Assembly: GCA_947568835.1 (NCBI GenBank)
Contig: OX387602.1
Coordinates: forward strand, 4,558,570 to 4,622,569
Source: Protonemura montana
Taxonomy: Eukaryota > Arthropoda > Insecta > Plecoptera > Nemouridae
DNA length: 64,000 bases
Reading direction: 5' to 3'
The notes beneath the pieces were generated by a model. It searched no databases. It was not told the origin of the DNA and saw only the letters and a list, made by a program, of their open reading frames with translations. The position numbers and the translations under genes are program-made. Shown here one piece after another: positions 13,201 through 27,335 of the stretch; position 1 is the stretch's first letter; the number at the start of each line of letters is the position of its first letter.

Positions 13201-15519
13201 GTGATAGTGGACGCGCAAGTGCGGATTATTTTCTGTAGGGGTATCGCACCCAACTGTTCGTGCAAACAGACTCCTAAATTGTGGATTGCAGCGATGGATC
13301 TCGTACCTACACGTGGAGTACAGCCGTTTCGGATTGTCGTTCGTGGCTGAGAAGATAGTGGCTGACGGATATGATTGGTTGTCGTACTAGAACTACAACA
13401 TTGTAATTTGTCACATAATTGAATGGACGACGCCATGCTCGGCTCGCCGGATATGGCCGTGCTGTGACGCTGTGATGATGACCATTGCATAATTAGTTCC
13501 CTGTAATTAATTATTTCGTTTGTTTGATTATATTTTAGTCTTGGTGAAAGTTGGCATTGCCGCAGACTTGCACGCTGTTGCTAGTTGGTGGGAGTTTTTT
13601 TTTTGCCGAAATTATTTTCTTTTTTTTTTGTCTTGTGTACGCGTTCTAACAGAATGGATTTTTTTTTTTTGGATTGCTGAAAGAAATGATTAACCACGTG
13701 AGTCTTTGTGAAGTTCCTCATTGCCCTAGAGGAAGTTACCGTCACGTTCTCTCGATCGGAGTACTGGAAATGGCAATTAATATTGGCAATTACAAATTCT
13801 CGTTCAAACAGTAAATTTCGGTCTCAATTTGCGCTGCCGGTGTTAATATTTTGATGAAGCGACAAGATTTGCGGTAGAAATTGAATTATACTACCCGGTA
13901 CCATACAGCACCAAGATGCCTATAAATTAGCTGCATGCCGTTGTGAGGTGGATAATAAATTAGATGCAACTTGAGTTTCTTGATATGTTTCACCATGATG
14001 AGTTGCGTTGTTTTCTTGTCCGGCGTTTTGCATGTACAATTGTCGTTGTTTTAGAAGAGTACTAGATTTATTACGACGCTTCACTTGGTAGTGGTGCATG
14101 ATGTTCATAAACAGGTAAAAGCATATATTATTCACCATTTGTGCATGGAACCGTGGGTCGCAAAGCAGCCAGCGGATTTCTAGATCGTTTCGTCGGCGCA
14201 ACGCCATCAGGAGCGCCATTACCGCATTCAATTTTAATAAACCAACGAGCAATATTTTTACAACTTATGCACATAAACATGTGTAGATTTCGTTGTGTTC
14301 CGTGTGTAGGATGACAGGAGTGGGCAGCCTCAGGCCCCTTGTCTAAACTTCACAAGCTCATCGGGCTCGGCTTCCACAAGCAACCACCCTCTCCGTCCCC
14401 ATGCATCGCGCGCAGTTTGCCACTTGGAAAACTCAATTTTCCGCAAGCAACTTTCACGTCGCGGTTTATTTGTGCAAGTTGTTACTGTTTCCCCCGCTTT
14501 TATTTATCTGCTGTGTGTAGTAAATATAACGCAACCGGATTTGGATTTCAAAAGTATTCGCATTAAAAGTATAAAAATCATGGGTGTGCGACTTTCTTTA
14601 GAAAATAAATTGCACTTGGCAATAGCTATTTAAAAACGTGCAAAAATCAAAGAGTGCACAAGACTCGCGGTAACTGGGAAAGCTGTATATTTTGTGGTTC
14701 CATAAAAGAGTCGTAGTTTTCCACCATAATCTTCAGTAGCTTACTTCGAGTGTCCTGCCTGACTACCCGCCTGCGCTCCAGTACGATTACGAGCCTCCCC
14801 GGTATCTACGAAGCACACAGCAACTTTCAATCGACAGCGTGATAAAAGAGTATCCTCTTCTCCTCATCGTTGACATTTCAGAGTGGGGACGCGTGAGTCC
14901 TTTGACCGCGTCCCGCTACAACCCGGAAGGTACGCGACCAACCGCCTACGCAATCCCAAACAAGCCGTTTATCAATATCTTCCCTATCTGTCATCGCGCG
15001 AGCTGTCAGTCTGCCTCAGCGTCAGATCGCGATTTCGCGAGCGAGCGCACGGCAATTATGAAAAGTTGATTGCACATCTGACACCATGGCACCGCGACGT
15101 TGATAATGCAGGACGAGTCACGTGGGCGGCGGGATCCCGGAAGTTGGCCGCGATTGTTTGCGTGGCCAGCACCCTGGGGGCCCGACACAGTTCGCAACTG
15201 CTCTTCGTTCATAATTCACCAGCCGCAGGCCGCGCTTGACTGTCCGCCGCGCCGCGAGCTGAGAACGCGCAGCGGCGCTCGCCATCGAACACTTGCCACG
15301 CCACACTCAGAACGGCGTGGTCCGACAGTGGCCGGCGCAGCGAACAATGCTCCCCGTATCCGTGCGATGGCCGAATCGACCACATCGCGCTAGTGCTCGT
15401 CCGCGATTTAATTGACTTTTTAATGAGATCAATCTACGCGATCAGAGTTAAGATCTTAATTCCCTCGCCGAGTCTAATTGTTCATTTCAGTTCGGTGGAG
15501 CAAATACTTCTCTCGACTT

Positions 15520-15545
15520 GTGTGTCGTCGTCGTCGTCGTCGTCG
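15520..15545. repeat. (GTC)n trinucleotide repeat
   Basis: Tandem GTC units near 15,525-15,544 lead into GGCCGACG. They sit just downstream of the CpG-dense 15.0-15.4 kb island. Confidence 0.8.
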
Positions 15546-18378
15546 GCCGACGTTGATCATTGTGCGCTGAGATTGCTTGATATCCTCTTCGCTTGTCTCT
15601 TTGGGATTTCTTGTGCGAGAGTGCGTACGAGTATTCATGATGCCCTCACTGAGTCATGGCTTGCCGGATAATTGGGCAAACAGTCTTCGACATCCAAGAT
15701 CCGCGCTCAAACCTAAGTCAAACCTAAGATACGCTGGATAATGAGTTGTTCAGTTCTCAAACAGAGCCAGCGCTTCGAGTTAGGCAATTGATTTATTCAA
15801 TGTGGCTGCAGGGAGGTTCGAAAATCAAAGTTGACTTTCTGTCTGGAACGAGCCAGCTGGTGGAATTGGTATAGCTGATTATGAGTTAATATATGTAACA
15901 GCGGGGACATCACGTGGTTTCCTAGTTAAAACTTTGCGGCTGATGATACTTGACTGCTTTACGCAAGGAACTAGTTTTTCGTTTAACATTTCCATCAGAA
16001 AAGATATTCTGAAATTATCATTCCGATGCAAAAGTCGAGGTTAGTTTCCCATGCATTAGCACCTTGTATTGAAATTTATTCCAGCAGTTATCACATCGGA
16101 TTATTATTATGAATATATTTATTCTAATAATTTGTATTATGCAAGAGAAAGGATTGGAAACATCAAAGAACACATTTTAATCCAGAGTGCAACATTTTCT
16201 CTTCGTGTTTCCTCATATTTTATAAGAATATCTAGTGAACAAGACGATGCTGCTGCTGGTATTGCCGTCAGGAATAATACAGTTCTGGCGTCTCTCAAAA
16301 GCTAGCTCAAAAATGCACGTGTATTAAATATTCTCACATCTTCTTAGCTCGCTGAACACCGTTCAATATTTTATTGGTGATATTTACATCGTAAAAACCC
16401 GCTCTCATATAATAATACCTGTTGGGCAAAGAACGACCGAAGCTTCTTCTACCACATTCTGGATTCGTTCTTACACCCTGCCTTCAGAAGCGGATTATAA
16501 ATTAAAAATTCTTTCTTCGGCCGTGTGCACCTTCTCAAGTTCTTTTTAGACTTTTTTTTTTATTTCGAGCATGCAACGCGACAAAGATGATGGAGAAGTT
16601 TCAACGCGCACACATGGGTATCCACTCCGAAGAACAAGAATGAAGTTCAACTTCAAAACTTGACACGGGCCTTGGGAACTTTGTCCCCGGACGTCTTGTT
16701 GCAGCATCTCCTACGCGGACAACTTGAGAGCAGAACAGCGCAAGTGACAGCTTAGAACATATTGAAAATTTGGTCTCTATGGGAGAAGTGGAACAGGGTT
16801 TTGCCGGGTCTTCTCTCAGCCTAATGAACTTCTCTGCTAATTCACCCGGCGTCGGTCACCATACAGTAGCCGTTGTCACATCTAGACCCAGTTTGTAATT
16901 ACCCATTCATCAGAGAACAATAGATAGGTAATTCAGGAAATATAGCAACACGGTGTAAGCGGCATTACGCAATGCAAGGTCACCATTCTATTGTTTGCCA
17001 GTGTTCTTCGGCTATAGAAACTGGAGCTGCGATGTAGGAGGAAGGCCAAACTCGGAGCAATGCTAGCTATTTCCAAAAGAAAAGGTACGAAGGCATTGAG
17101 CAATTTAAAATCGTTGCGGCGCTGGTACACTCGCCTCCGACAAGAAAATTTGGTCTAAAATTGAAGGACTTGAATGCATCTATATATCTATGTAAACTTG
17201 CTTAGTTTACGTAGACAGTGATCCTCATGGCAAGAGCGCGGTGGCAATGGCATCATAACCGAACAGAGACGCTGGGCAAACTGTTTTGCATAATTATCTG
17301 CAGGACACCACGTCCCCGAGCTATTTTCCGTCTATCTGACACCGGCCTTTGGCGCTATATGCAATGGTGCAGGGACCATCCCAGCCACCGTAGTTAGCTG
17401 GGCGAAAGCATGCAGCGTTCACCGTGGTGGCTTGCATACATTACAGCTGACCGGCGCTTGCTGCAGGTTATTTGCAATGCAAACGCGCGTCATGGTGGAT
17501 GCAACATTTAGCAGTGGACACGACGGCGCTTGCCCTCGCGGCTGACTGCCTGGACCGGGACCGGGACCGGGAGCGAATCCAGTAACCGCACCGGAGAGCC
17601 GACTCTAGTCCACGGCGGCCCCGCGGGGCACTCTCGCCACCGGACCCGGAACTTGGAATGCGACGCGGGGCAAGGGTTTTCACGGACTCGGGAAAATTTG
17701 TTTCGTGGTGTAGTGGATGGTCGTACTGCGTTTTAACTGAGAATCATCGCTGCATTTTAGTTCTCTTTTCAGCTTGCGTTCTGTCTCGCTTTTCAGCGAG
17801 ATGGTGTCGACTAAATATTACCGGCTTAAAACATCCCACGTCTGAGCACATCTCTCCCGAAATTATTCAGGTTTTGCAATGAATTATTTAAAACTTTAAA
17901 TAATTTACAATTGTTGTACTTCTGAATCGCGGCTTGCTCCTTGCAACATAATAACACAGGAAGCACCGTACATTTCATGCCATTTCTGTTCGTTTCGTAA
18001 TTTCGTGCACATTTAGTCCTAAGAATTTCACGCCAAAAAAAAAACGCGACCACTGCGAACGCAAACTGTTTATAGTCTTTTTCGTTCGTTCGTATGATCA
18101 CAGAGCCGAATGCTGTGCATTGTATGCACGCCAGTAAATTATTGATCCTGATGTTCATTTTGTGTACCTACCTACCTCCATAATGTATACTTCATAACTT
18201 CAACCCTAGATATACGGCAGTGTACGTGCAAACGAGACACAATCCAACAAACACCACATTGCACAGGTATTGTTTGCTAGAACAAGCCGGATTAAAGCAT
18301 GTGTAACGCCATCATTTGCGTGGATGGTTCCGCCGTATGTCTGCCATGCTCGGGGGATAATCAGCCCCCCGCACCCGC

Positions 18379-18411
18379 TACACACACAAACACACAAACA
18401 CACACACCATC
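18379..18411. repeat. CA-rich microsatellite
   Basis: Repeated ACACA/CACAAA units form an imperfect CA microsatellite. No gene lies nearby. Confidence 0.75.
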
Positions 18412-21400
18412 ACATCAAGGGTCCGGGGCGCCAACAGCAAAATAGTTACGCTCCCCGTCGCCTACAATTTCAGATCACACTCGAATTGGCAGACTGCTTT
18501 ATATATATTGCAGTACTGCCACCGAAACATACGTCCTCGTCTGATGAATGCACACAATATAGTTGGGAGCCATCATTCTCTATCTACAACGCCGTGCATT
18601 GTTCCTGAAACAAATTAAAACATTATCTGTTTGTCTGTTTGTTATTGAAAAGCACAGGACATGTACGAGCACTTGTGATAATAGAGGTCGCCATCAAACG
18701 ATATCAAATTAGCTGCCACAACCAATTTCGGAACTTGAAAGGTGTTCAAGTTAGTTTACCAACAACGAGGAATGAAGTTGGTTTGGAGTGTGTATGTTTG
18801 TAGGTACCCTCGTCTGGTTCTAGAATTTCTCGTGAGAGACGTCGACTCTTCGTGTTCGTGTTGTTCAACTTGGAATAATGACACTGTTTAGTGGGAAATG
18901 TGTACAAATGGCATGTCGTGGCGGCTTCCAAGCGTGTACTCTGCTGGCATCGGATATAATATGTAGTAGTGGGTAGTATATGAACCGTTCGTTTCGTTTA
19001 CCTGCGGTAGCAGTTATTATTTAGCTGATAAATGTAGGTTGCAGAAATAACGGCACTCGTTTTCCCCTTCAATTGGACAATATCCGAAGTGCTCGACTCG
19101 ACGCTTGTGCACTGCGTCGGGCGTGCTTTACAAATCATGGCGTCGGCGACCACGGTTTGTTCTGTGCGCCGTTCGAACATCAATCGTGCAGATCCTCCGC
19201 GCCCAGTCGACGCGACGCCGACGCCGACGTCGAATCAGAGCTCGCAGTGTGGCAAATTCCGGGACGTGAAAACCTCGTTGAGTTAATCATTTGGTGGTTC
19301 CGCTTCCGAGTTTATTGTCCCATGCTCCGTGCTGGCATAAAATGCTCCTCTCTGTGATTGTTGTAAAAAATATAGTGCGGCAGGGTTTACTCGAGGTTAA
19401 TCGCAACGCTGCTCGTAAAATCGGCCGCCAATCGAATTATTTTCATGATACAGTTGTAATAAATCGCGAAGCCAACGATTGCAAAAACCACCGAAGGAAA
19501 ATTCTCAATTTCATATCCCATCAAGTTTTCCTGCTTCTAATAACATTTCCGTTTGCGTTTCTCATGTCTGCTAATAAAGTGTGACGACTATGCCGACGCC
19601 GGTGGTCGCGCCGAATGCGGACCCTCTCAACAATGACGCGGTTGGGTTACGACGGCATGGTCCAGGTCAGGGATGCTGTTGACCTTCGCCCCCGAATCTC
19701 TCGGCCGTCACCCGGCCCCTGCCCCCCCCCCCCCTCCCTTAAAATCCCCCTCCCCGGTGCACGCAGCATTTGGATCGATACGGCTAGGCCTGCCGCTATT
19801 GATTCGCAGGCCCTCCAAATGTCTGTAGACATATTTTTGTAGCTCTTCTGGCGCAAGGTTGGCGCTATTTGCTACTGTCCCGCATGACGGACGCTTCTTT
19901 GGTGCCTAACCTGAAAGCGTTCCTATTTTGTTTGTGTGTTTTCACGCTATAATATGTTTCTAAATTACGATTTATTTGTTTTCCTATCTTAAATGGCACC
20001 GTAATGGCTTGCGCCGCTATTTTGTCTTTATTAAAGTAAGCTCGCACGTAAATTCATATACCTCCGTAAAATTTAATAAAATGCGAATTATCAGGGCATC
20101 AATTAATTACTCCGCTATAAAGCGCGTCATCTAGTGTGGCGATGACGGTTCTCGGCTTCGCATCCCGCCGCGGTAGCCAGAGAGTAATGGACTCGCCGCT
20201 CGGGATTCGGGACCCCGTGCCCCGACACAACGTACACGCGACGAGTCGCGAGCCCGTGATGGCCGGCCGGGGCATCGTTGTCGATGTCTGCATCCACATT
20301 GTTGCGAAGGTGCCGGCCCTAATTACCTCTGTGGCCGCCAGGGGGTGCTAGAGCATGCGACGCGCGATGTACACCTATAGGCGGACGCCTAGTTATTGCG
20401 GGCGTCCATATAACACCGACGCCCGCTCTCCGATTACACTAAATCTTCGTTATTTATGGAAATTGGAACAAGTACCACGGCAGGCATTATGCGCCATGAT
20501 GTAATGCATAATATCAAGTTTATAAATTTTCATATTGTTCAAACTCAATTATAATACAACTCTTTATAAATGCATTTGTGTTTTTATCTATTTTTGTTCG
20601 AAACTTGCTCAAGTAGTGGTATTCACCATTATGTCTTGTTGCCACAGTCTCAATTATTTTAATAACATCTTTAAAAAAAACGGTAAGGTGTTTGTAATTC
20701 GATCCAATAAATGCATAATGTACGCGAAGTGCCACAACGCATACCTGCTGCCGTGCTAAGATGCATCTCGCTCTGCACGAGTGCATCCGCTAACTGCAGC
20801 TGGATGCACTACTCGAATTCGATGCTTGCGGTTTAATTATGTTATATGCCACCTCGTTACAGCGACGACCCATCAATGTTTCACGGACGACGGTTTGATA
20901 TTGCACTTTACTTCTATGGCTGGCACATTACTATCACACATGTACATTTAATGTGGCTCTAGGTAAAGTCATAGTGCTCTCCGCCTATCGGTATACCTAT
21001 GGAGGTGGTAATGGAAACTTCGGAATGCCAGCCATTATCACGCCGGTATGATCATCGACTCTGTGCGACTCCCATTATCTGTTCTGGCACATTACCGAGT
21101 TAATTCCATGCAAGTCTTGCGGTGTGGTCATATCTTTGCTTGCACAACGGCATCGGTTTGCAATTAAACTCCGACAAGCTCAACCATATGGGTTTCGCAG
21201 GAGAGCTCATCTCTCAAGCCGTCATCCCCAATTACTTCTACACGACGCTGTACTATTTTACGAAAGGGAATCGCATGTGATGCTTGCTTGAATAAAATAG
21301 CGATCAAGATGAGCGAATCTATCCCGGCTGGCAGATCGAATATATAAAACACATCGGTCATTTTCTTATGCCCGGTCACCCATCATTAAATATCTTAAAC

Positions 21401-22127
21401 TCACAATCTTGCATTATAACCTTTTTATCAGTCGATCAGGATCTATGTTCTTCTGCGTTGTAGGCTAGGCATCTAGTTTCCTATTTTTTGCGCAATTCCC
21501 AAGCCTCTCGTGTTACATGAGCTGCTTTATATCTACGATACGCTGGCCAGGAACATACCCCGAGCGGAGTGTAAGACGCAGCATCCAACGCCCCAAGATC
21601 ACCCTCCCTCTTTGCTCAAGAGATACCCCCGCCGTGCTCCGCTCGCCGCTCCGTGCGATGTTTTTATCAATATCACAGGCTGCGAGTAATAGACAATCTA
21701 CGTTTTTCCCAGGAGACTCGCGATTCGATAAACCAACAGACAAAAAAAAACTGTCAATATTTGTAGTCACATCTCTGCCGAGTTCATGGTGAGGAAAATC
21801 GAATGAAATTTTTTATCAAAAAACTACATCGCCGGCGTGTCTTAGAATGATTAGCTTTGAATCCGATGCTACTAACCTATTGCCTTACTGAAAGGTACTT
21901 TGATCAAATGAAAATACCACGAGTATTTTTTTCTCTCTATCCACTTTGCGTTTCTTTAGCTTGTCTGGATGGATCCCGACCTGTGATTTAGCAGTGCCCA
22001 TAGCTCGGCCGAGATATCTTTATTCATTGCATTACTCTATACCTATCGCTCCTTCTCTCGCAATTCAATTCACTCTAATTCGGTTGCCATGCATCCTGCA
22101 CCGTCCTGGCTCAAGCGGATGCTGCGT

Positions 22128-22375
22128 TCATCTATCTATCGCAAGCTTAGACCACACCTGGCCAGCTCCTCCTGGCTGCACCGAAGAAATGCACCCTTCA
22201 AAGCGCGATCTCGCTATCCGGCCCGGTCTCGCCCAACCCATCTCGTCCGCGGGTGTTTCTCGCTGCTCCACGGTTTCATCCCTCGGCGAGGCTCGAACCT
22301 GGGCCGCCACGCCGGCTCCAGCTACTCGAGTTTCCAGCCTATGCGCCTATTGATCGCATATTTTCGACAGTAGGC
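22128..22375 (-). repeat. Possible tRNA-derived SINE fragment (minus strand)
   Basis: On the minus strand GGTTCGAGCC (22,299 to 22,290) matches the polymerase III box B (GGTTCGANTCC) closely. It is preceded by sequence like a tRNA anticodon arm (CTGGAGCCGG) and a GGCGCATAGG word. The T-stem does not pair properly, so this is not a functional tRNA. The downstream GAGGGATGAAACCGTGG could be SINE body. The call rests on box B and general layout only. Confidence 0.3.
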
Positions 22376-23034
22376 AGCGCTGGTCGACTCGACTGTGCTG
22401 CAGAGACGCTACAACTGGGTCGACGCCGGCGTCGCCGTCTTGCATACGCTTAGAGTCAACACTCGCACTGGCACACTGCTCTGTAGATTCTCTATGTCAA
22501 TGTCTGACCGATCAAAGTCGACTCGTTAAACAGTTGCCGGCTCTCTCGGCCGTCAAATTACGCGTCGCAACGAAACGAAACGTTTTCTGACCTCTTCCTA
22601 GTACCAACACGTTTGTTTCACATGTCGGACAATTCACGTATCGCAGATTTCCTTTTCTCGATGGAATCCGTAACAAAGGGAAATTGATCGAGTTACAAAG
22701 TTGTAACTTAATTTCTTGCCTCGGTATCAACTTGAATCGTTCCGCGTTCGCTGTCAAAAAAACGAACAAACGTGTGTGAAGAACACACGTTTGACTGCAA
22801 AGTAAATTGCAGTTGAATGTGAATACAGTATATTAACTGCGTGTCGCTTGCTTGATGTCCCTATCTGTATGACCATCTTGCACGTACCGTAATGTGCAAT
22901 TATATTGCTGGCGATAACAAATGCAATTATTTGTGTTATTATTGATAATTAATAATGTCTGTAGGTCTTAGATCATGTGTCCAATACAACACCAGTGATA
23001 AGAAACATCTTCGATTGTTTTTAGATCACCTTGC

Positions 23035-23101
23035 AATTGATATGCATCTATTCATACAGGCCTCGAATTGATATGCATCGATTCATACAGGCCTAGAATT
23101 G
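23035..23101. repeat. 31-bp tandem duplication (2.2 copies)
   Basis: Two adjacent 31-base units (23,035-23,065 and 23,066-23,096) begin with AATTGATATGCATC and end with CATACAGGCCTCG or CATACAGGCCTAG. A third copy begins (AATTG). The units differ at only two positions, so the duplication is recent. Confidence 0.95.
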
Positions 23102-26100
23102 TTGCGGACAAGGGGATTGTTGTATGTGTTGTATGTGTGATACGCCATACTACGTATGATCTTACAAGAGCTGGCGAACAAGCTTGTGTTTATTCAATTG
23201 TCTCGGATCCGAGATTCATTTATGCTGGTGTCTTGCCTCCCGACTTGCATGTTACCGTGCCATCCTCCATTTGCATTTGAAACGACCTCGTCCTCTAGTC
23301 GCGTCGTCGCCAACTTCATGGGCCATGCCCGCCCCAAAGGGCGCAACTGCGATCCAATACTGTTCTGGCTAATTTCCTAATTACTAAACAGGTTAATTAT
23401 TTTATGAATATAAATTAAACAATTTAGGGGCTGAATAATGTATTATTTTCCGGATGCGATGAGGAACTGAACTGACTTGACTGCAATGACGCAAAGGACC
23501 TGTTAGTGCCACAAATGCGTAGTTATCTTGGAGTGTGTCTCCGTGTCGTGGTAAACGTCATCGTCGTCATCGTCATGTCCATTTGTGATTGGTTTTACAA
23601 ACGTTAGCTTAATCACTTTAGTACAATGTTTCAAGATAACGCTGATAAAATGCCACGGCAGCAATTACTGAGCTAACTAGTGCCGTCTCGGAAATCAATT
23701 TTCAGCGTTGACAGACCAATTGGAATAATATGCTGCTAGTGCGGTGATCTTGATACATGATATTGATTCTCCTGTATTGGGAGGAAACCGTTTACCTGAT
23801 TCATTATTATGTGTAAAAACAAATAAGTAAGTGGGGATAAATACAGTTTATTTAATATGGAATCAAATGTTATTGTGTGTTTGTTTGTTTCATATTATTA
23901 GCTGACATAATATTAGTAATCATGCGATAACGTTATCTGCAAGGCTTGTCACTATTCCTCTTTGCTTATTCCCAAGCCGGTTTGATGCGTAGTCTTTCTT
24001 GCAGACTTGCACGTCCAAATCGCTGGGCCTGGACAATTAGTCTCTGTCATTGATTGATTAGCGATTCATTGTTCCGCTTTGATTTTTTTTTTCAAACTTT
24101 CGTGCGGCATGGGTAGGTATATTTACCGCCCGATCGAGTATTCCGAAAATAGCCATGCGTTTTTGGTGGGCAACCTAGTTTTGTTTCAAACGGGGCCATT
24201 GTCAAACCTCGTCTCGCGCGGCGTTCACAACAAACTGGAAGGCATTGCTGAATAACTACTGAATTAATAACTCCTCAAATCTAGATCGGAATCGGAAGTT
24301 TATAAAAACGAACCAGCCCGCCCGCTTAACCGTTATTATCAAACAGAAATCACGTCGGCGTGCCGGCTCCGACTTGGTGTTACGCAACGCCAATAATTCA
24401 ACTCGATACTGCTTAATCTGGCATCGCGACTTCGGAGGACTTGTGATCCGAGCGGTTGTGACACTTTTTTTTTTTCGCGTACGATTATGGCACCAAGGTT
24501 CGCGGTACCTTGGTTTAAATGTTGGTCGACCCTGTGCCCCATCGTTGACATTGACTGGATCACTGCTATCTTGTCGCACAGCCTATCGCAGTGGTCATGC
24601 TTAGAGACTGCCATTAAGGATATGCTACAGCGATTATTTTTGATTATAATCATCTAATCCTCTCCGTCGATTCACAATGCAACATTTCGCTACAATTTCA
24701 CATCTTTTGTTCACAGCTGCCGTATCGGTTGGCCTAAAAATATGATTCAAAATTCTTTGGGTAGGTGCATGTGTTCTCCTACCGCCCTGTACATTTCAAT
24801 CGGTTCCAATCAATATTCTTTATGCAATTGACCGAAGAAGAAGGGACTGTTTTTCAGCTAATGCCAAGATTGCCACAAAACGACTTGAGCTACAAACTTG
24901 AAATTAAACACTTATGTTGTTGACACAGAAACCATGTTTTGTGCCCACGACTTTTTCGAAATTCGATTTGGTTCACACATAAATGCATTTTATATTTTTT
25001 TATCAAAATTGCTGATATCTTTTTTCGGAGTGCAAACTTCGTATAAAAACGAAGACCGAACACTAGATTATGTAAATATTTGTTTTGAAAAAAATCACGA
25101 ACGCTCTATCTTTAATGAGCTACGCGGTACACGAGCATTACCTAATTGTAAACATAGAGGTGAATCGATGCAATTCTCTGTCCAAAAACTGCTAGTTTTT
25201 CCCCTCTCGCGGCTGTCGAAGCAGCGTTATCGCATTCGAATTCCTAGCGCACGACGGAAATAGCTCAGGATTATAATAATTGCCGAGCGACTGCAGTGAC
25301 TGAGCGAGCAACACATTCAATCCTTCCAGATTCAGAGGCTGCCCGAGTCTTGAGAAATATCATCGGCAAAATTTAGCGTCAACTTGTGCGGCATAATGGG
25401 ATGGCAGTGGTCTGTTCAATTACTCACTTTATGCCTAATGTCGTCATGATACGTAAAATCCAATGAAAACGTTTGGACTTTCGGCCTGTTAGACTATTCA
25501 AATTGCCGGTCTTTCATTAGCGCCATGTGCATACAGTTTTGGTGCTGCGTGGTTCAATAAGAAATCAATAAAAAATAGTAATAAGTATAGAAAGGGTGAT
25601 TTCTTGTTCCCTGCTTTGTTGTATATTTTCATTATTAGTTACACCGTTAATTAGTTCAATTTCTTGCACCGAGAAGTTCAGTTTGGTACAGAAAGAATAT
25701 TGTCACAATGCACCTCAGAGCGATGTCATGAACGAGTTTTCTTAGCTATAAATCGTACACGCGATATGTCCAATCTAGTCGGCTGCTTATTTCGGCAAGT
25801 AAAATGCTTGCTACTGAACTAAATTGTAATACCATATTGCAGCCCGATAAACTCGGTGGATATCGCTTATAAAAACACGTTTGGAAGTCGCTGGGAGCCT
25901 CTCGTTGCATAAATTCACGATCATGACCATGTCACATTGAAATTGTTGGGTGAGAAATTATGTCAAATCGCTAAATCTGGGGCTAGGATGTCGATCAAAA
26001 AAGATTTCCGCATAGAAAATTTCGGAAAGTAATGTGGATTGTTTCAAATTTCGGAAATCGATCAAATGATAGGTTCTTTCACTTGGCGGGTGCTTATCTC

Positions 26101-27250
26101 AATGTTGATTTTCTTGGAATTCCCGCATTACTAGGTTTTATAATAATATCGCCAGGCGATTACGATGGTTTGGCGAGATGGAGCACGAGCAGCCCAGTGA
26201 TCTTGCTGGTTGATCACGGTAAATTGATGCTAGAGAGGGTAGTTTCAACATTAGAACAAAAATGTAAACTGATTTGAAATCAGGTCTCAGAGCCGAATGT
26301 TGTGGTGCTTTAAAAAATTTCAAAATTCAATTATTAGCATCAGATGGATTTTTGAGTTAAATGGCGCTGGTATTAGCGATTCTCGGAACATTTTTATCGC
26401 AAATCGGCTTATACATTCAGTATCATATGGTTCCCAATCAAATCTCCAGACGCATAGCTAGACACCCACGTGATACACTCCCCCTGTGCCAAGGTAGAAT
26501 ATGTGTGGAAAGGGAAAATGCACACCGCGTCCCGTATTACTCCCCCGGATGCGTTTAACACTGCCCTCTATACAAGTAATGAACTAAATATTCAAAGCTG
26601 TGGCGGGTTCTTAAGTATTGCTTCTCAAAAGCGAGGCTGCTGCAGATAAGCCAAAGTTTACTTTCACAACTTTTCCACTTGCCGCTGTTGCCAATCGTCA
26701 CCGCGGAACTCGCCGCATTGAAAAGCTCGCGAAAACTCCACCGATAAGTTTTCCATCCATCGAGCAAGCCACCGCTGACAATCGCCGATGATGATAAACG
26801 TAGATAAGTTCCAATAAAACAAGTCGCTTCCTGTGCCCGTGTTTCCGCTTTCCACATTCGGCTGTCCTCGGCGAATCGCGACGAGCCATCCAGAAAACCG
26901 GCACCGTCATCGACATCCACGTACGTTTCCACGAAACTTCTTGCTTCGCGTGCGTTGGTGCCCTGGCCGGGTTTGCGCCGCATTTCGACCGGTCGGGAGG
27001 CCATTTTCTTGGCCTGTTTTCGTGAAAACATCGTGTGCCCATGCTGACGACGTCGAGGTAGGAAGGCGGCGGTCGGCGTCGACCGCTCGACTTCCGACGT
27101 CGCCACGCCACGCGACGGCGCATTGGCATTGCGTGGCTACCATGGCCTACTGACCCGGTTTCTGCCTCGGGGCTCGCTATCACCGGCAACACTGCAATCC
27201 CGCCGCGGCGAGCAGGCACTGTTCGGGAAACAGCCGCCTCTCACGAACAT

Positions 27251-27335
27251 ACAACAGCGGCCGAGCGAGCAGCGAGCGGCGACTGGCGAACAGAGATTCA
27301 GTTGATGCCTCTCGTTGGCTTAACGCGGTTCGTGC
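27251..27335 (+). promoter_or_regulatory. Candidate Inr + DPE core promoter
   Basis: TCAGTT at 27,298-27,303 fits the arthropod initiator TCAKTY with A at +1 (27,300). GGTTC at 27,327-27,331 fits the downstream promoter element RGWYV at exactly +28 to +32, the spacing required in Drosophila. No TATA box is present upstream, as expected for DPE promoters, and the site lies in a CpG-rich segment. It points towards the coactivator gene 8 kb downstream. Known: Inr/DPE spacing rule. Inference: that it is used, and that it drives the coactivator. Confidence 0.4.

Larger units (their letters stand above)
1..27250. other. Long stretch with no recognisable gene
   Basis: I found no open frame here that resembles a known family. 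The open frames present (up to about 160 codons) lie mostly in GC-rich islands where stops are rare, and many overlap on both strands. The stretch alternates AT-rich DNA with CpG-dense patches, for example near 4.4-4.7, 12.05-12.4, 15.0-15.4, 17.5-17.7, 19.1-19.25 and 22.2-22.45 kb. It may be intergenic DNA, distal regulatory DNA of the coactivator gene, or the first introns of an upstream-initiated transcript. Small non-coding or single-exon genes could have been missed. Confidence 0.6.

Noticed and set aside
26555-27219. Overlapping minus-strand open frames of 183 and 173 codons
   Set aside because: They overlap each other in two frames within a CpG-rich segment where stops are rare, and neither resembles a known protein.
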